NCBI GenBank assembly: GCA_027577415.1
Contig: JANBQS010000135.1
Location: 1 to 31,701, forward strand
Direction of reading: 5' to 3'
DNA: 31,701 nt
Origin: Coemansia sp. RSA 922
Lineage: Eukaryota; Kickxellomycota; Kickxellomycetes; Kickxellales; Kickxellaceae
Numbering within the stretch: the stretch's first letter is position 1; every line of letters starts with the position of its first letter. The translations under genes were made by a program, and so were the position numbers. Below, piece after piece: positions 9,701 to 20,929 of the stretch. The notes beneath the pieces are model-generated. The model made no database searches. It worked only from the letters and a program-made list of their open reading frames with translations, and was not told the DNA's origin.

Positions 9701-12299
9701 GCCCAGACCCCGTCGCGTTGCGGTTGAGCACTGCGTAGTTGCGCGTCAGAATGTTCTTGTAGTAGTGCACTTGCATTCCCGACAGCTCTACTCGCAAGAT
9801 CCGCTCCGTGCGGTTCGGCAGCGACTTCTCCACGTCCTTCTTCAGCCGCCGCAGCATGTACGGCTTGAGTCGCCGGTGCAAGTCTGCAATCTTGCTCTCC
9901 TGCTCGGCGTCAGCTCCTCCAGCAGCCACGCGGATCTCAAAGTCGTCATCTAGATCGGCAAACCGCTCCGGGCTTAGGAACCGACACAGAGTCACCAGCT
10001 CCTTGACTGTGTTCTGCAGCGGCGTACCTGTCACTAGCAGTCGGTTGGTTGTGTGGAACGACGACAGCGCCTCATGCAACTGCGACTCGCTGTTCTTTAG
10101 ACGATGTGCCTCATCAACCGCCAAAAAGTTCCACTTGATCGCCCCCAAGATATCGCGGTCCTTCAGCACAAGCTCATACGTCGTCAGCAGCACGTTGAGC
10201 TTGACCTTTGGCGGACTCATGTCGCGACGGTAGAACTCGTACTCGCGCATAATTGCACGGCTGCGGTTATCGTCGATATAGCAGAGCGCATTCATGCTGG
10301 GCGCCCATCTGGCAAACTCTCGCTGCCACGCGCCAATAGTCGACAATGGGACTACCACCAAAAAGGGCCCGAATATCTCCTGCGTGTGGAAGAGATACGA
10401 CAGGAACGAAATGGTCTGAATAGTTTTTCCCAGCCCCATTTCGTCCGCAAGAATGCCGTTCTCGTCGTTGCACCACAGATGCGCCATCCAGTTAAGACTC
10501 GTCAGCTGGTAGTCGCGCAGCGTGCCGCCCGTCAGGTATTCGGGCTGCTTGGCCAGCCTTTGGAACTTTGGCCGTTTGGCCTTGTTCGTGCTCGCGCTGC
10601 GATGCGGCAACTTCAATGACTGCTCACGGTCAAGGAACGCATCCAGCTCGCCCTGCGCGTCCTCGCCAATCTCGTCTGCCGTCACCCACGAGCACGCGCT
10701 GTAGGGCAACCGCTTCCACTTGATCAAGTACTCCAAGCTATCGCTGGCACTGGACAAACCACTTGCCCCATTACTAGCAGTCGGAGCGCCTGCCTCGCCA
10801 TCACGGGCACGCCTAGTCAGCGTCTGCGTCAGTGGCCTAGTAGCTACGATACGCTCGATCTTCGTGTAGTCGCGCAGTGTGTCGCGCTCCATCTCGCGGT
10901 TGATATCAAGCTGTTCGATATCCTCGCGCGACGCCTCTGGGTCGTTGCGGATGGCGTTGTCTAGCAGAACCACGCTTTTGAAGTAGTTTTCGACCTTTTT
11001 GAACCCCTTGTAGTCCTTTAGGAATGCTGCCGTATCCCACGTCGCGTGCCGATATGACCATCCCTTCCACTTGACGAAAAACTCAATGTTCTTAATGTCG
11101 TCTACCCGCTCTCCATCTGCCGCCATCTCGCTCAGCCTAAAGTCGCGGATCTGCTCAATGACATCTTCGCCTGTATCCTCGTCAATCAACTGCTGCGCGT
11201 CCTTGCCCTTGGACGCTTGCGACTTTGAGCGTTGAGCCGCCGAATCATGCTCGTCTTCAAAGTCAACGCCAGGGTACTCAGCATCGTCATCGGCGTAGCT
11301 CTTCACTGCTGCTGTATCGCGTGTAGACTGCCGCACATTGCGATAGTCAGACGACCCGTACTCTGAATCGCTGCCGCCCATGTACGCAGGCAGCGCCTTT
11401 TTCTTTGGTTTACCGCGAGCAGCGGAGGTAGCAGCAGTGGCCGAGGGTGCGCCGCCCTTTCGACTTTTTCTACTACCAACGAGAAAATCAGAGTCGTCGC
11501 CGCTATCCGAGTATGCTGCCGAGCGTTGTTTGGCAGCACCCCTGGAGTTGGCCATCTTGGGCACGCTGTGCTGCAGTCCAGACCGAGAAGAACTAGCACT
11601 GCCCTTGGCACGCTTGTTGCTCTTTGCGACTGCTGTGGCGGCCGGCTTTTTTGTCTTGCGCTTGCGCGGCGTCTTCTCTCCCCAGTCACCGTCGCTAGAG
11701 TTCTCGACGCCGTCTGAGCCTTGAGCATCATCCGAGTCCTCATCGTCGTCAAGCCCAGCGTCCAAATCAGACATGGTGAAATCTGCGTCTTCAGAAATGG
11801 GCGACCTGCTACCAGAGCCCGAGCTTGAATTTTCGGTGTAGTTAGGTCGCCTAGTCGCCGGAACTTGCTGCTGCAGCTTCTTTGGCAGAGCAGTAGTGGC
11901 AACGGAAGGAGAAGCGACCGGCACGGTAGTCGGATGGATGGTGCGCGGTGTCTTCATGGCGACCTGGGCTCGGCCATTAGATTTTGCCTTTCCGTACCCG
12001 CCAAAGTCGCTCTCCGAGCCACTTCCTTCGCCGGGCGATGTTAGCTCGCTATTAGTATCACTGACTACGCGTCCATGCGTCGGCCGCCCCTGGACCAGGC
12101 GTCTTCTAGGTGCTGAAGCTGGAGCGGGTGGAGGCGTGTGGGTTGTGCCATTATCCGCAGAATTCGAGTCGCTGGTACTGTCGATTCGGCGCGCGCTGCT
12201 ATAAGCCAGCGCCTGGCCATTGCTGCCGACCACGTCGTCCTGCGCGGACAACCCGCTGCTCCCGTTTATGTTCAAGCTGCCGATACCGTTTGCTTGCAT
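6792..12299 (-). CDS. CHD1: CHD1-type chromatin remodelling ATPase
   Basis: A single exon of 1835 residues starting at an ATG. Order: a disordered acidic/basic N-terminus (1-370); tandem chromodomains (about 375-460 with [17 protein letters not shown], about 475-560 with [17 protein letters not shown]); an SNF2 ATPase with Walker A DEMGLGKT at 619-626 and DEAH at 729-732; a helicase C lobe ([12 protein letters not shown] near 921, RAHRIGQ near 1020); SANT/SLIDE-like DNA-binding segments (about 1300-1480); the CHD1 helical C-terminal domain (about 1556-1656); and a Ser/Arg/His-rich tail (about 1700-1835). CHD1 is a nuclear nucleosome-spacing enzyme linked to transcription elongation. All key ATPase motifs are intact. 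It is longer than the yeast protein (about 1470) because of the disordered ends. Confidence 0.96.
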   Translation of the reverse strand: MQANGIGSLNINGSSGLSAQDDVVGSNGQALAYSSARRIDSTSDSNSADNGTTHTPPPAPASAPRRRLVQGRPTHGRVVSDTNSELTSPGEGSGSESDFGGYGKAKSNGRAQVAMKTPRTIHPTTVPVASPSVATTALPKKLQQQVPATRRPNYTENSSSGSGSRSPISEDADFTMSDLDAGLDDDEDSDDAQGSDGVENSSDGDWGEKTPRKRKTKKPAATAVAKSNKRAKGSASSSRSGLQHSVPKMANSRGAAKQRSAAYSDSGDDSDFLVGSRKSRKGGAPSATAATSAARGKPKKKALPAYMGGSDSEYGSSDYRNVRQSTRDTAAVKSYADDDAEYPGVDFEDEHDSAAQRSKSQASKGKDAQQLIDEDTGEDVIEQIRDFRLSEMAADGERVDDIKNIEFFVKWKGWSYRHATWDTAAFLKDYKGFKKVENYFKSVVLLDNAIRNDPEASREDIEQLDINREMERDTLRDYTKIERIVATRPLTQTLTRRARDGEAGAPTASNGASGLSSASDSLEYLIKWKRLPYSACSWVTADEIGEDAQGELDAFLDREQSLKLPHRSASTNKAKRPKFQRLAKQPEYLTGGTLRDYQLTSLNWMAHLWCNDENGILADEMGLGKTIQTISFLSYLFHTQEIFGPFLVVVPLSTIGAWQREFARWAPSMNALCYIDDNRSRAIMREYEFYRRDMSPPKVKLNVLLTTYELVLKDRDILGAIKWNFLAVDEAHRLKNSESQLHEALSSFHTTNRLLVTGTPLQNTVKELVTLCRFLSPERFADLDDDFEIRVAAGGADAEQESKIADLHRRLKPYMLRRLKKDVEKSLPNRTERILRVELSGMQVHYYKNILTRNYAVLNRNATGSGQMSLLNIMVELKKASNHPYLFPNAETHVEGKEEVLRGLVNHSGKMVLLDKLLAKLKNGGHRVLIFSQMVRMLDILADYMAMRGYAYQRLDGSVASEVRKRSIEHYNAPGSPDFVFLLSTRAGGLGINLETADTVILYDSDFNPQADMQAMARAHRIGQKKQVAVYRFVSKNTIEEDILERAKRKMVLEYCIIKGMDTSGLHVTETERKQIERTKQGKLGSAGSSAFSREELAAILKFGASSMFADNNANMQQHRLDDMDLDKMLEDAEQAETSEAGVADDFLSQFKVADYGSGGGMSWDDIIPEEDRQRIEFEEQQKQEAELHYRRRRARVSYADDAPNVATASNSGGFSDDDSSASVSSSGHGGRRKAGGSKRRSNDPRAFSEKEVRALIRAIQKFGSPEHRFAEVVAEAELDGKDADSVRSVGAELIKACEDALRSNMHNTGAAEMEVADDEDVVSGFKRNAKAVLVTFRGVTSVNAGVVAQRASDLAVLSRRLVDQPQLREDATKFRIGVMLKPVHHWSCLWGQREDAMLLVGIFRHGFGNWDRIQADPDLGLQKKLFLTPADEKAAASSQPAVSASGASGTVRGAGAAGGGGKRIVAPKATHLVRRGEYLLKVLRDGEESKNKPPSSTTPLRLATSGGSRKRRGKSGEESDTASVSANNEGYGGEQHAYETQPPPRMPGDVAAAEDGEMSDPDSMDERACKDLMRPVKRFLQRLRDEAEHTKSANSKVKLISECLLPIGRHIRAVIDDKHAQQSGENVDRLYRHLWVFVTYFWRSTVEYTKLVRLFERLEESSAASNASPPVSSSALSAGGGRHFEHPQQQQQQPSVDMSSPPRSHHHHGHRSRHSHRSRSRSHSRSFSKSPTRSQSRDVDGHHYHRSRQRSYSKSEMTADGPVTEDGDSMPRPSALFALDRGNGSSSRDNHHSGHQRSSAHRSSSSHGNGRSQSRSASGNGGARPSRKESRRQQ

Positions 12300-12985
12300 T
12301 AGACACTATTGACCATCAGCTTGCCCAAGCAAAAGAAAACAAACAAGCTAATGAGATAGTATCTCGGCAAATAGACAACAATAATAGGGCTTGCTAGCGA
12401 GGAACTGAGCTATGGAAAATAAATAGAAAGATATTGTATAGGACTGAGTGTTAGATGGGTGTTGTGTCGCTGACAATTGGATGATGGATATATGAACCAA
12501 CTGGGAAATGGAAAAGAGAGAAAGGACGTGTAGATGAGCCGAGTAAAAAAAAGAGCGGGGGCAGCATTTGACGAGGACCCTCCTCCACCAGTCAACAGAC
12601 AGCAAAGGCGGTTCGGCTCCTCCCCCCCCCCATGTGCAAATGGCTCGGGCGACATCATTCTCAACTGCGCATGAGCCGAAAATATTGATAGCATTTAATA
12701 GGGCGGCAGGGCCAAAAGCCAGGGATATGAGCGCCTATGCTAGTCGGTGCCCCCTTAGGCAGTCCATGGTTAACGTAACACGCACACGCACGCGTTGTTG
12801 AGGACCACCAGTGCCAGAGTAGATTAAAAGCTATACATTGCGAATCTGGACATGTGGCCGCGTAAAGTATGGAAACCTCAATATAAACACGCGAGGCCAC
12901 GGTCCGTGTGGATTCAAGAATGCTTTGTCGTCGATTTGCTCTGTACCTGTGTGAATAATTTGTCGGTGAGTTGCGAATTCGCAAG
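12300..12985. other. Intergenic region between CHD1 and a divergent small gene
   Basis: Shared upstream region of CHD1 (-) and the small + gene at 13046. I see no conserved gene. It includes a C10 run at 12622-12631. A long minus-strand frame (12661-13224) has no family-like features. Confidence 0.5.
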
Positions 12986-12994
12986 TATAAAAAG
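12986..12994 (+). promoter_or_regulatory. TATA box of the small gene at 13046
   Basis: TATAAAAAG lies 60 bases before the ATG at 13046, with a purine/A-rich leader between. It is one of the clearest core promoters in the window and supports a real transcript here. Confidence 0.65.
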
Positions 12995-13045
12995 GTCACG
13001 AAAAAAACACAACACAAAGAATAAAGCTCAAGTAGAGAACGAAAG

Positions 13046-13227
13046 ATGAAACGTGGTACAAGCGGCGACGGCTCTCCGAGTACTGATACTGCCGCGTCGC
13101 CATGCGTTTTTTTCCATCGCCAGGGGATGGCTGTCCAAGCTCCACTAGTGCTGCTGATCCAGATCAGCACTTTGGTAGTGGTAAGCGCCATCACCTCAAA
13201 ATGTTGGCAAGACATTTTAACCAATAA
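13046..13227 (+). CDS. Small gene split over two frames at a T7 run
   Basis: No known family. From the ATG at 13046, frame A encodes MKRGTSGDGSPSTDTAAS and reaches a T7 run at 13107-13113. In the -1 frame after that run, the sequence continues PSPGDGCPSSTSAADPDQHF and ends ...GSGKRHHLKMLARHFNQ with TAA at 13225-13227. The two halves are repeats of each other (GDGSPSTDTAASP against GDGCPSSTSAADP). Several of their identical residues use different third bases, which suggests both were selected as protein. The junction reads T TTT TTC in frame A, a form of the -1 slippery heptamer. Options are a programmed -1 frameshift, a one-base error or polymorphism in the homopolymer, or a recent pseudogene. 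Without a shift, frame A runs to 13249 with a different tail. A GKR site precedes the last 12 residues; no signal peptide is seen. Confidence 0.42.
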
Positions 13228-13256
13228 ATTGTATGCATATATTGTGTAGTGATTAT

Positions 13257-14420
13257 CTAAATAGGCACAAGCCGGATAACAGCTTGTGAGCCGCTGCCCG
13301 ATCTACTTCCTTCAAGCCAAGTCAGGCTAACAGCAGCAGCAGCAGCGTGAGGTTCGATGATGTTTGAGCCAACGTCAAATTGAAACTCGCTTATATCGTC
13401 ATCGTCGCCAGCTAACCCCGAGCTCGAGTATCCGTCAGTGATATTGTTGAAGGCATGTACATTAGCGCCATCAGCCACTGTCCACCGCTGCGGCTCTCCG
13501 TTATACGCCGTGTATCCGCCTTTGATCTCGCCACGTCTACCCAATACGTGAAACCACATATTAGCCACAATTCGCGATCCCAGATCCATCTCGACCTTGC
13601 GGCCACTACGCGTTGCTGCAACGATACGCGCACCAGTGTTGCTGGAGTCAGCTGAGAACTGCGTACCCAACAAGGCAATTTGCTCTACACGTCTAAACTG
13701 GTCGTCTCCTCGACCGCCTGCGACTACATACCAAGTAATATGGCGACTATCGACAACAGCCAAGACGTGTCTACAAATATTCTGTCGCTGATGCCTCTCG
13801 CTCTTCGTGCTGATTCCCGAGCAACGCTTGACTAGCGCCGACCAGAATCCCCGCGCCCTTGGCTTATCAGCATACAATGGTGACGGAGATGTTTGATCGA
13901 TAAGTCGGCGGAACCCGTCCTCCTTGCCGCCGGCCACACCGCGCTTATGAGGGCTACCCGATGGCTCGCGGCAACTAGCACAATGTGTCAGTTTGTGCAC
14001 ACACCCGCCTATCTCCACCAAATCCATGAAGCCAACAAATACGCAAGATACCCCAGTATTGTCATGTTTGTTGCTTCTGTCCCACCGCAACGAGTCGCCG
14101 CTGCTCTGGGCGCTGTCGTTGGCTTGTTCGCGCGTCCAGTATGCAAGAAACCGCTCAATGTCAAAGGGCTGCGTGATGGCGAACTGTGGCTCTAGTCGTG
14201 CTGGACAGGCAAAGTGTGCGCCCAGTGGAAGTACTAGCGGCTCCTGGCAGTGCGGGCACAGGAGTGAGTTGTGGATGTTGGGACTAACCAGGCAGCGGTG
14301 CTGGCACTTTTCGCAGACTGCGCAATACCCGCCGGCGCACTGTAACCGATACACCGTCTCAGAACTACTTGTCCCCAACCCCCGCACTGTGATTGTAGTC
14401 CACGTGTCAAATATCGACAT
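13257..14420 (-). CDS. Cys-rich putative zinc-binding protein, unrecognised
   Basis: A single exon of 387 residues. The frame extends to 14459, but that codon is TTG; the first ATG ends at 14420. The N-terminus has a dense cysteine cluster (C28, C33, C36, C39, C43, C55, C58, C72, including CPHC), as in zinc ribbons or treble clefs. More cysteines follow near 126-150 (CVHKLTHCASC). The second half (about 215-310) mixes beta-like segments (HITWYVVAGG, KVEMDLGSRIVANMWFHVLG) and may be a globular, possibly PH-like, domain, but I cannot name it. The C-terminus is acidic then Ala-rich. A TATA element on the same strand lies at 14617-14624. It is tail-to-tail with the small gene ending at 13227. Function unknown. 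Confidence 0.65.
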   Translation of the reverse strand: MSIFDTWTTITVRGLGTSSSETVYRLQCAGGYCAVCEKCQHRCLVSPNIHNSLLCPHCQEPLVLPLGAHFACPARLEPQFAITQPFDIERFLAYWTREQANDSAQSSGDSLRWDRSNKHDNTGVSCVFVGFMDLVEIGGCVHKLTHCASCREPSGSPHKRGVAGGKEDGFRRLIDQTSPSPLYADKPRARGFWSALVKRCSGISTKSERHQRQNICRHVLAVVDSRHITWYVVAGGRGDDQFRRVEQIALLGTQFSADSSNTGARIVAATRSGRKVEMDLGSRIVANMWFHVLGRRGEIKGGYTAYNGEPQRWTVADGANVHAFNNITDGYSSSGLAGDDDDISEFQFDVGSNIIEPHAAAAAVSLTWLEGSRSGSGSQAVIRLVPI

Positions 14421-15236
14421 GTTATATGTGTATGTACAAGGCGGACGTGCGATAGCCAAAAAAGTATGTATATATGTGGATAAAAAATATATGGAAAAGA
14501 ATAAGCTCGTAGAGCTAGCGCTTGTGCAGAGGACGAGTGTGAAGATGGTTTAAGGAAGGGTGAGAACGCTATGAAACACTGAGGGCAATGGAGAAAAAGG
14601 TGGAGTAGAGGAGGACTTATAAACCTTTGTTGCACACGACCTGGGCGGACTTTGTCCCTATTTCTGTCAGAGTTGCATCACTTGACAAAAACTAAGCACA
14701 GAGAGAACCAGGATATCGCCTTTCTCGCCAGCCTCGCGCGTGAGCAAAATCACTGATACACAAGCACAGACATTTTTACATTGTGCTCCGGTTCGAGAGC
14801 TAGAGTGACAACTACAGTACTAGCTCCATTCTAGCGTTCGTTGCGGGAGGGGGGGCGCTAACAATTCAACATACACCAGAACATTCCCACTCCCAGGGTG
14901 AGTATTATAGAGTGCACACACGAATATGTGATGTTACTGCCTGATGGAAAATTGGACACACGCCAGTTGCAATGACTGCAGTCAGTTTATAGAGCAGCAA
15001 ACAAATCAGAAAAGATAAGAAAGGGCAGTATTAAGAAGTGTACTTGTATGGAAGATGGTGAGGATGATGAGATATAAAAGATAGAGAGCACATAGGTGGC
15101 TCTGGATAAGAGCTAGGAGGGGTTCGATTTACAGGGGAGAGGGGGTGTTGCTATATACTGAGGAGGGAGGAAGGCGGAATACGCTCCCTTTGACATGCAG
15201 CACACAGAACACGCTGGGCAGGCGAGAGCACAGAGC
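14421..15236. other. Intergenic region, about 800 bases
   Basis: It lies between two minus-strand genes and should hold the promoter of the Cys-rich gene and the terminator of the KIAA0930-family gene. Apart from the minus-strand TATA at 14617-14624, I see no gene, tRNA or clear repeat. Confidence 0.5.
14617..14624 (-). promoter_or_regulatory. TATA box of the Cys-rich gene
   Basis: It reads TTTATAAG on the minus strand, about 200 bases before the ATG ending at 14420. Confidence 0.45.
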
Positions 15237-16761
15237 CTACTCGAGCAGACGCTTAAAGTTCATCAAGTCGTCGATGATGCTGTTCCATGGGATGCTCACA
15301 AAGGTCATGCTAGCCTGTAGAGACTTTGGTGGCGGCGGAGGACTGGCTGCCTGCGACAAGTTCTCGGCAATAGATGGCAGCGAGATGCGCTTCAGCCAAG
15401 CTGACAACGACGGCGACGCAGGTGTTGAGTTGACGACAGACGAGATAGGCTGCAGGTGCGGTGACGCAATAGCCGGCATCTTGGGCCAGGCCCCAGTAGT
15501 CGACACAGGTATATTGGCATGTAGCGGCTGAGGCTGCAACACTGGCGACGAGACGACACTGGCGGCGCGCGATGCCAGGTCAGCCAGCTCATCAGCACTA
15601 GACCGGCCAGTAATCGCAACCTGCGCATGTCCCTTTCCGCCTGGACCGCGCATCATGATAAATTCGGGCGTATATGCAGGTTTGCGCAAGCGGTGCAGCA
15701 TATTCTTTGAAGATAAGCGGTGCACATAGTTGTCGATAAGGGCACCAAACGACGCGGCGCCCTGAAACAACACGACCTTTGTTGTCCCAGTAGCCGAGTT
15801 TGCCGACGTCAGGCGACTGCGCACTGAGTTGAACACATTGCCGTCCTGGCTGGCATAGCTGACGGGCTTTTCGCTGCCAAAGTTGCCGCCGTCAGCCATC
15901 GCCACGGTCTTTGCTGGGCTGGCAAGCGAGAGCGGCTCTTCGGCGTGGTCTGGCACAGGGATGCGCGCGGACAACTCAACACAAAGGTACTCGCCTTTTT
16001 TGATGAACATGTCCTCAAACATGTCTTCGTAGTCGTCGATTACATAGTATATGTAGGGCCACGAGCACTCGGGTGGGCAGGCGTTGTCCTTGGGCCGGTC
16101 CATGCGCGACTTGCTAGGAAGAGCATATACGCGCTTGCTGACGTGCTTACGCACAACGCTCATGCCGCCCCGCTGCTGGGCACCGCCCTGTTTGGACCTG
16201 CGCTTGCACACAGCCACAGTTAGCTTGCAAGGCATTTGCACTATGAGATTGAGCAAAAAGGTTTCCTTCCACATAATGACTTCGCTGATATGAGGCAGAA
16301 TACTTGGTGGCGATTGCTTCCGCAGTACGAAAACTGCATCCTGTTCCTCGCTGGTCGCGCGCTTGCTCACGACGTTGCCGTTGTTGTTGGTCAAGCCACT
16401 GGCGCCCGTCTCGCTGACGTCGCCGATCGGGCGCACGAAGAACAGCATGTCGTCGTGGTTGGTGTCCTCGCTCTCGACAAAGTACTGACGAAAAAGCTTG
16501 TTCCACCTACTCTTTTGACACCAAGCAAAATAGCATAGAATCAACGCCACCACAGTGTGTGAGTGAGGGCTTTGGCGAGTCATAGCGCAATCGCAACAGC
16601 TAGCATCCTGACTACAAAGTAGAACGTTACCTTGGATCTTCAGAATCGTCGACAAACTTGTCCAGCGCTGCTGCGTCTAACCGCATTGACCCGTCCATTG
16701 GCGGCGGCCCAGAAAGCTGCTCCTTCTCCATGGCCTCCAGCATAGCATATACATCGCTCAT
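15237..16761 (-). CDS. KIAA0930 / DUF2045 family protein (two exons)
   Basis: Exon 1 is 16631-16761, starting MSDVYAMLEAMEKEQL. Exon 2 is 15237-16506. The intron 16507-16630 (GTAACG...GTAG) joins DPR to WNKLFRQYF and gives 466 residues. Family hallmarks in exon 2: the DDMLFFVRP block; W(K)ETFLLNLIVQM; VYALPSKSRMD; a Pro-Tyr-Ile then Asp/Glu-rich segment (YYVIDDYEDMFEDMF) followed by GEYLCVELSARIP; and EFIMMRGPGGKGHAQVAI. These match human KIAA0930 in order. The biochemical role of the family is not established. A TATA box is at 16843-16849. The frame stays open through the intron, so the unspliced ORF (start 16655) is misleading. The C-terminus after the conserved block is Pro/Ser-rich and probably disordered. 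Confidence 0.85.
16507..16630 (-). other. Intron of the KIAA0930-family gene
   Basis: 124 bases, GTAACG donor and GTAG acceptor on the minus strand. Splicing restores an N-terminus with an ATG and a TATA box at proper distance, and joins codons in phase. Confidence 0.8.
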
Positions 16762-18462
<1,701 letters not shown>

Positions 18463-18682
18463 CGTGAGAATTGATATCACTTATTTGCTGCATGTATACG
18501 TGCACGTTAAATGCAGATATTGACTACATACATGATCTGCTTTCATTTGGAGGAACTCGATTATACACTATGTTGATATAATTGACCAGGGGAAGAACCA
18601 TTGGGCGCTCACGACTCCCATCTTGCTTCCTGAATAAGAGCTTATTGACAGAGCGATAACTATTGGAAATATTGAAAAGTTA

Positions 18683-18706
18683 GTTGCTTGGTTGCTTGGT
18701 TGCTTG
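18683..18706. repeat. Three tandem GTTGCTTG units
   Basis: Three perfect 8-base copies followed by a partial fourth (GCTT), directly before the decayed ORF. Confidence 0.85.
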
Positions 18707-18718
18707 GCTTAGGCAGAT

Positions 18719-18990
18719 ATGCTATTCAAGCTCTTTGCTAATGACTATGTACCCGAGGTTGGATTGTTTCTGCGGGTAGAGGTGCTTATAGCTGCCAAAG
18801 AAGAAGGTCTCTGTCAACTTGCCATGGACAGATACATTACAAAGACTGTAAATATGAGCAGCGCCTTGACCAGGGCATGAACATCTCTCTTCCATACATC
18901 TACAATTGCAACATGGTCGTGGTTCTGAACTTTCAGTGGATCACCAAGGGCCTTATAGAGGCTGGCGACACTTCAGCCTTGCTTATTTAG
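18719..18990 (+). pseudogene. Possible decayed BTB/POZ-like fragment
   Basis: From the ATG at 18719, 53 codons read NDYVPEVGLFL...EVLIAAKEEGLCQLAMDRYI and stop at 18880. In an overlapping shifted frame (ATG at 18877), 37 more codons read YIYNCNMVVVLNFQ and stop at 18990. The pattern (YVP..., then VLIAAKEEGLCQLAMDRYI) resembles the helical end of BTB/POZ domains, where a residue ladder of this kind precedes the BACK region. Both parts are too short for a full domain, and they need a frameshift to join. The family assignment is from memory of the pattern and is weak. Confidence 0.25.
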
Positions 18991-19346
18991 ATCTGGAATA
19001 GTGAAAATCTGTTCTTTTTTCAGTATGATTGCGTGTTAGAAGTATTGCTTTGTTGTTTTAGACAAACCCCTATATAATCGCAGCCATTTGAGATCTGGTA
19101 CTCGACAGCTAGATATAAATGCAGTAGCAATGTTCCGTACAGTTTCCAATTCGCACCTCCCAGAAATGAAACACCAAAGACACATACAACGTCCATAGCT
19201 GCAATGAGAAATGCGCCCATTGAGCCACTAGATGGCCCATATTGCCGCCCCAGCCAGAATATGCCTGTGTCAAAAAAATGGAAAAATTAATCACCCATGC
19301 TTCTACAATAATCCTCACTTAATTCTAAACTTTTATTTTACATACA

Positions 19347-20204
19347 ATGGAGATCGACGAGGCACCACAAAAGGTAGACATTGCCGCCCGCATTGTCACT
19401 CCGGGCACGGCCATCACCAACGATCCTGCGTTTATGCGTGGTCACGGCACGTTCTCCGAGCACGACACGATCTATTCATCTGTGGCGGGCGTGGTTGAGC
19501 GCATCAACAAGCTTGTGTCTGTGCGCCCGCTCAAGCAGCGGTACAGCGGTGAGATCGGAGACATTATAGTCGGACGTATTACCGAGGTAGCCTCGAAGCG
19601 GTGGCGCGTGGACGTAAACTCGCGCCAGGATGGTGTCCTCCTGCTTTCGTCGATTAACTTGCCTGGTGGCATCCAGCGGAGAAAGTCAGAGTCCGACGAG
19701 CTTCAAATGCGCACGTTCTTTGCAGAGGGCGATCTAGTGTTTGCCGAGGTCCAGTCATATTTTGCCGACGGCGCGCTATCCCTGCATACCCGGTCGATTC
19801 AGTACGGAAAGCTGCGAAACGGCACTTTGGTCACCGCGTTCCCTCAGCTGGTGCCGCGCAGCCGCAGTCACTTCCACACGCTTCCATGTGGCGTCGACGT
19901 TGTGCTGGGCGTTAACGGCTATATCTGGGTTAGCAAGCACGTGTCTGCATCCAAGGTCGAGGCCAATGCGGAGCTGATCTACTCGGACAAGAACGAGCCG
20001 ATTTCGGACGATGAGCGCGAGGTTATTGCCCGCGTAGCGAACTGCATACAGTTGCTCAACCGGCTGTACGTCAAGATCATGGACACGTCGATTATCTTTG
20101 CCTACGAGGCTAGCTTGGCCCACTCGGTCAAAGATCTGCTCACGCATGATGTCGCAGTCGAGCTAGCGCAGAATGTCATGGCGCGTCTGGAGCAGCAGGC
20201 ATAG
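19347..20204 (+). CDS. RRP4: Exosome complex cap subunit Rrp4 (EXOSC2)
   Basis: An RNA-binding cap protein of the nuclear and cytoplasmic RNA exosome, which degrades and trims RNA 3'-5'. 285 residues, one exon. The N-terminal domain carries the signature VTPGTAI...FMRGHGTF. An S1 domain follows at about 68-155 (GEIGDIIVGRITEVASKRW...GVLLLSSINLPGG), then a KH domain with GVNGYIWVSKHV near 190. Length and order match the family. It starts at the only sensible ATG (ACAATGG). No TATA box is clear in the short AT-rich leader. Confidence 0.93.
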   Translation: MEIDEAPQKVDIAARIVTPGTAITNDPAFMRGHGTFSEHDTIYSSVAGVVERINKLVSVRPLKQRYSGEIGDIIVGRITEVASKRWRVDVNSRQDGVLLLSSINLPGGIQRRKSESDELQMRTFFAEGDLVFAEVQSYFADGALSLHTRSIQYGKLRNGTLVTAFPQLVPRSRSHFHTLPCGVDVVLGVNGYIWVSKHVSASKVEANAELIYSDKNEPISDDEREVIARVANCIQLLNRLYVKIMDTSIIFAYEASLAHSVKDLLTHDVAVELAQNVMARLEQQA

Positions 20205-20929
20205 ATTAACCACGTAACAAAAAAAGACAGCAAGAAAAGTTGTATGTAGCTTGAATACGATGATGCCATTTCAACCACTATTCACAACATGATTTACTTG
20301 ATTATCCACATGTACATCAATGAAGTGGCGGCGAATTTCCTTATTTGCTCCACTTTCACAAGGGACATTTCGCGCGTATGTGGCCAAGTGGCAATGAGTT
20401 TCAAAAAAGGACTTGTTGCGAACCGCGTTTCTTAGGATCTTCCTTGGTCACAGCACCGTGCCCTTTTGCTCGGCAGATCGACTGCTCTTTCACACGGGAT
20501 CTGGAATGGTAACGCCATCCGGTCCTAATAAGGCTCAAGCATGAGCTCTGCTAGCATCGACAATCCGGCGCTCTGGAGCTTTCACTATTCTTTTTTTGCG
20601 GAACATTACACGAAACTGATCGCCAGTCAAAAAGATAACGATCACTCTTTTGTCTTCTCCCCCGCCTTTTCTTGCCAGTAGCCAATTGCAGCTTTGGTGC
20701 TCAACCGCTATGCACTCTCGCCATTGGCGCTGACTTGTCCTGGAAGGAAAGCACAGGTGCACGGAGGAAATTTTTTGTTAGTTTTGAGGCGGCGTGTACT
20801 GCCATATAAAGACTCCGTGCTTTGGCCAGCCCGGCTCAAAATTTTTTTGGCGATAGCTGTCCACTGTCCATATTATCTTTTTTCTTTAATACTCACATTT
20901 ACATCTAATACTCTATATACAACCTCTCC
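20205..20929. other. Intergenic region, promoter of the first nucleoside transporter
   Basis: 725 bases without a convincing gene. A TATA box (20806-20812) lies 118 bases before the ATG at 20930. The frame at 20694-21290 overlaps the real transporter gene out of frame and is a shadow. Confidence 0.5.
20806..20812 (+). promoter_or_regulatory. TATA box of the first CNT gene
   Basis: TATAAAG, about 120 bases upstream of the ATG at 20930. Confidence 0.55.

Larger units (their letters stand above)
18463..19346. other. Intergenic region with a decayed ORF
   Basis: 880 bases between HEM2 and RRP4. It holds a short octamer repeat (18683-18706), the decayed ORF at 18719-18990, and the RRP4 leader. 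A 66-codon minus-strand ORF at 19020-19220 starts with a hydrophobic segment but has no other support. Confidence 0.45.

Noticed and set aside
12661..13224. 187-codon minus-strand frame
   Set aside because: It has no recognisable features and is antisense to the TATA-driven small gene and its promoter.
14421..14459. Upstream start for the Cys-rich protein
   Set aside because: The first codon is TTG on the minus strand; the ATG ending at 14420 is preferred.
15120..15135. tRNA B-box-like GGTTCGATT
   Set aside because: No A box or acceptor stem pairing could be found around it.
19020..19220. 66-codon minus-strand frame with hydrophobic start
   Set aside because: No TATA box, no homology that I recognise, and it lies in the RRP4 upstream region.
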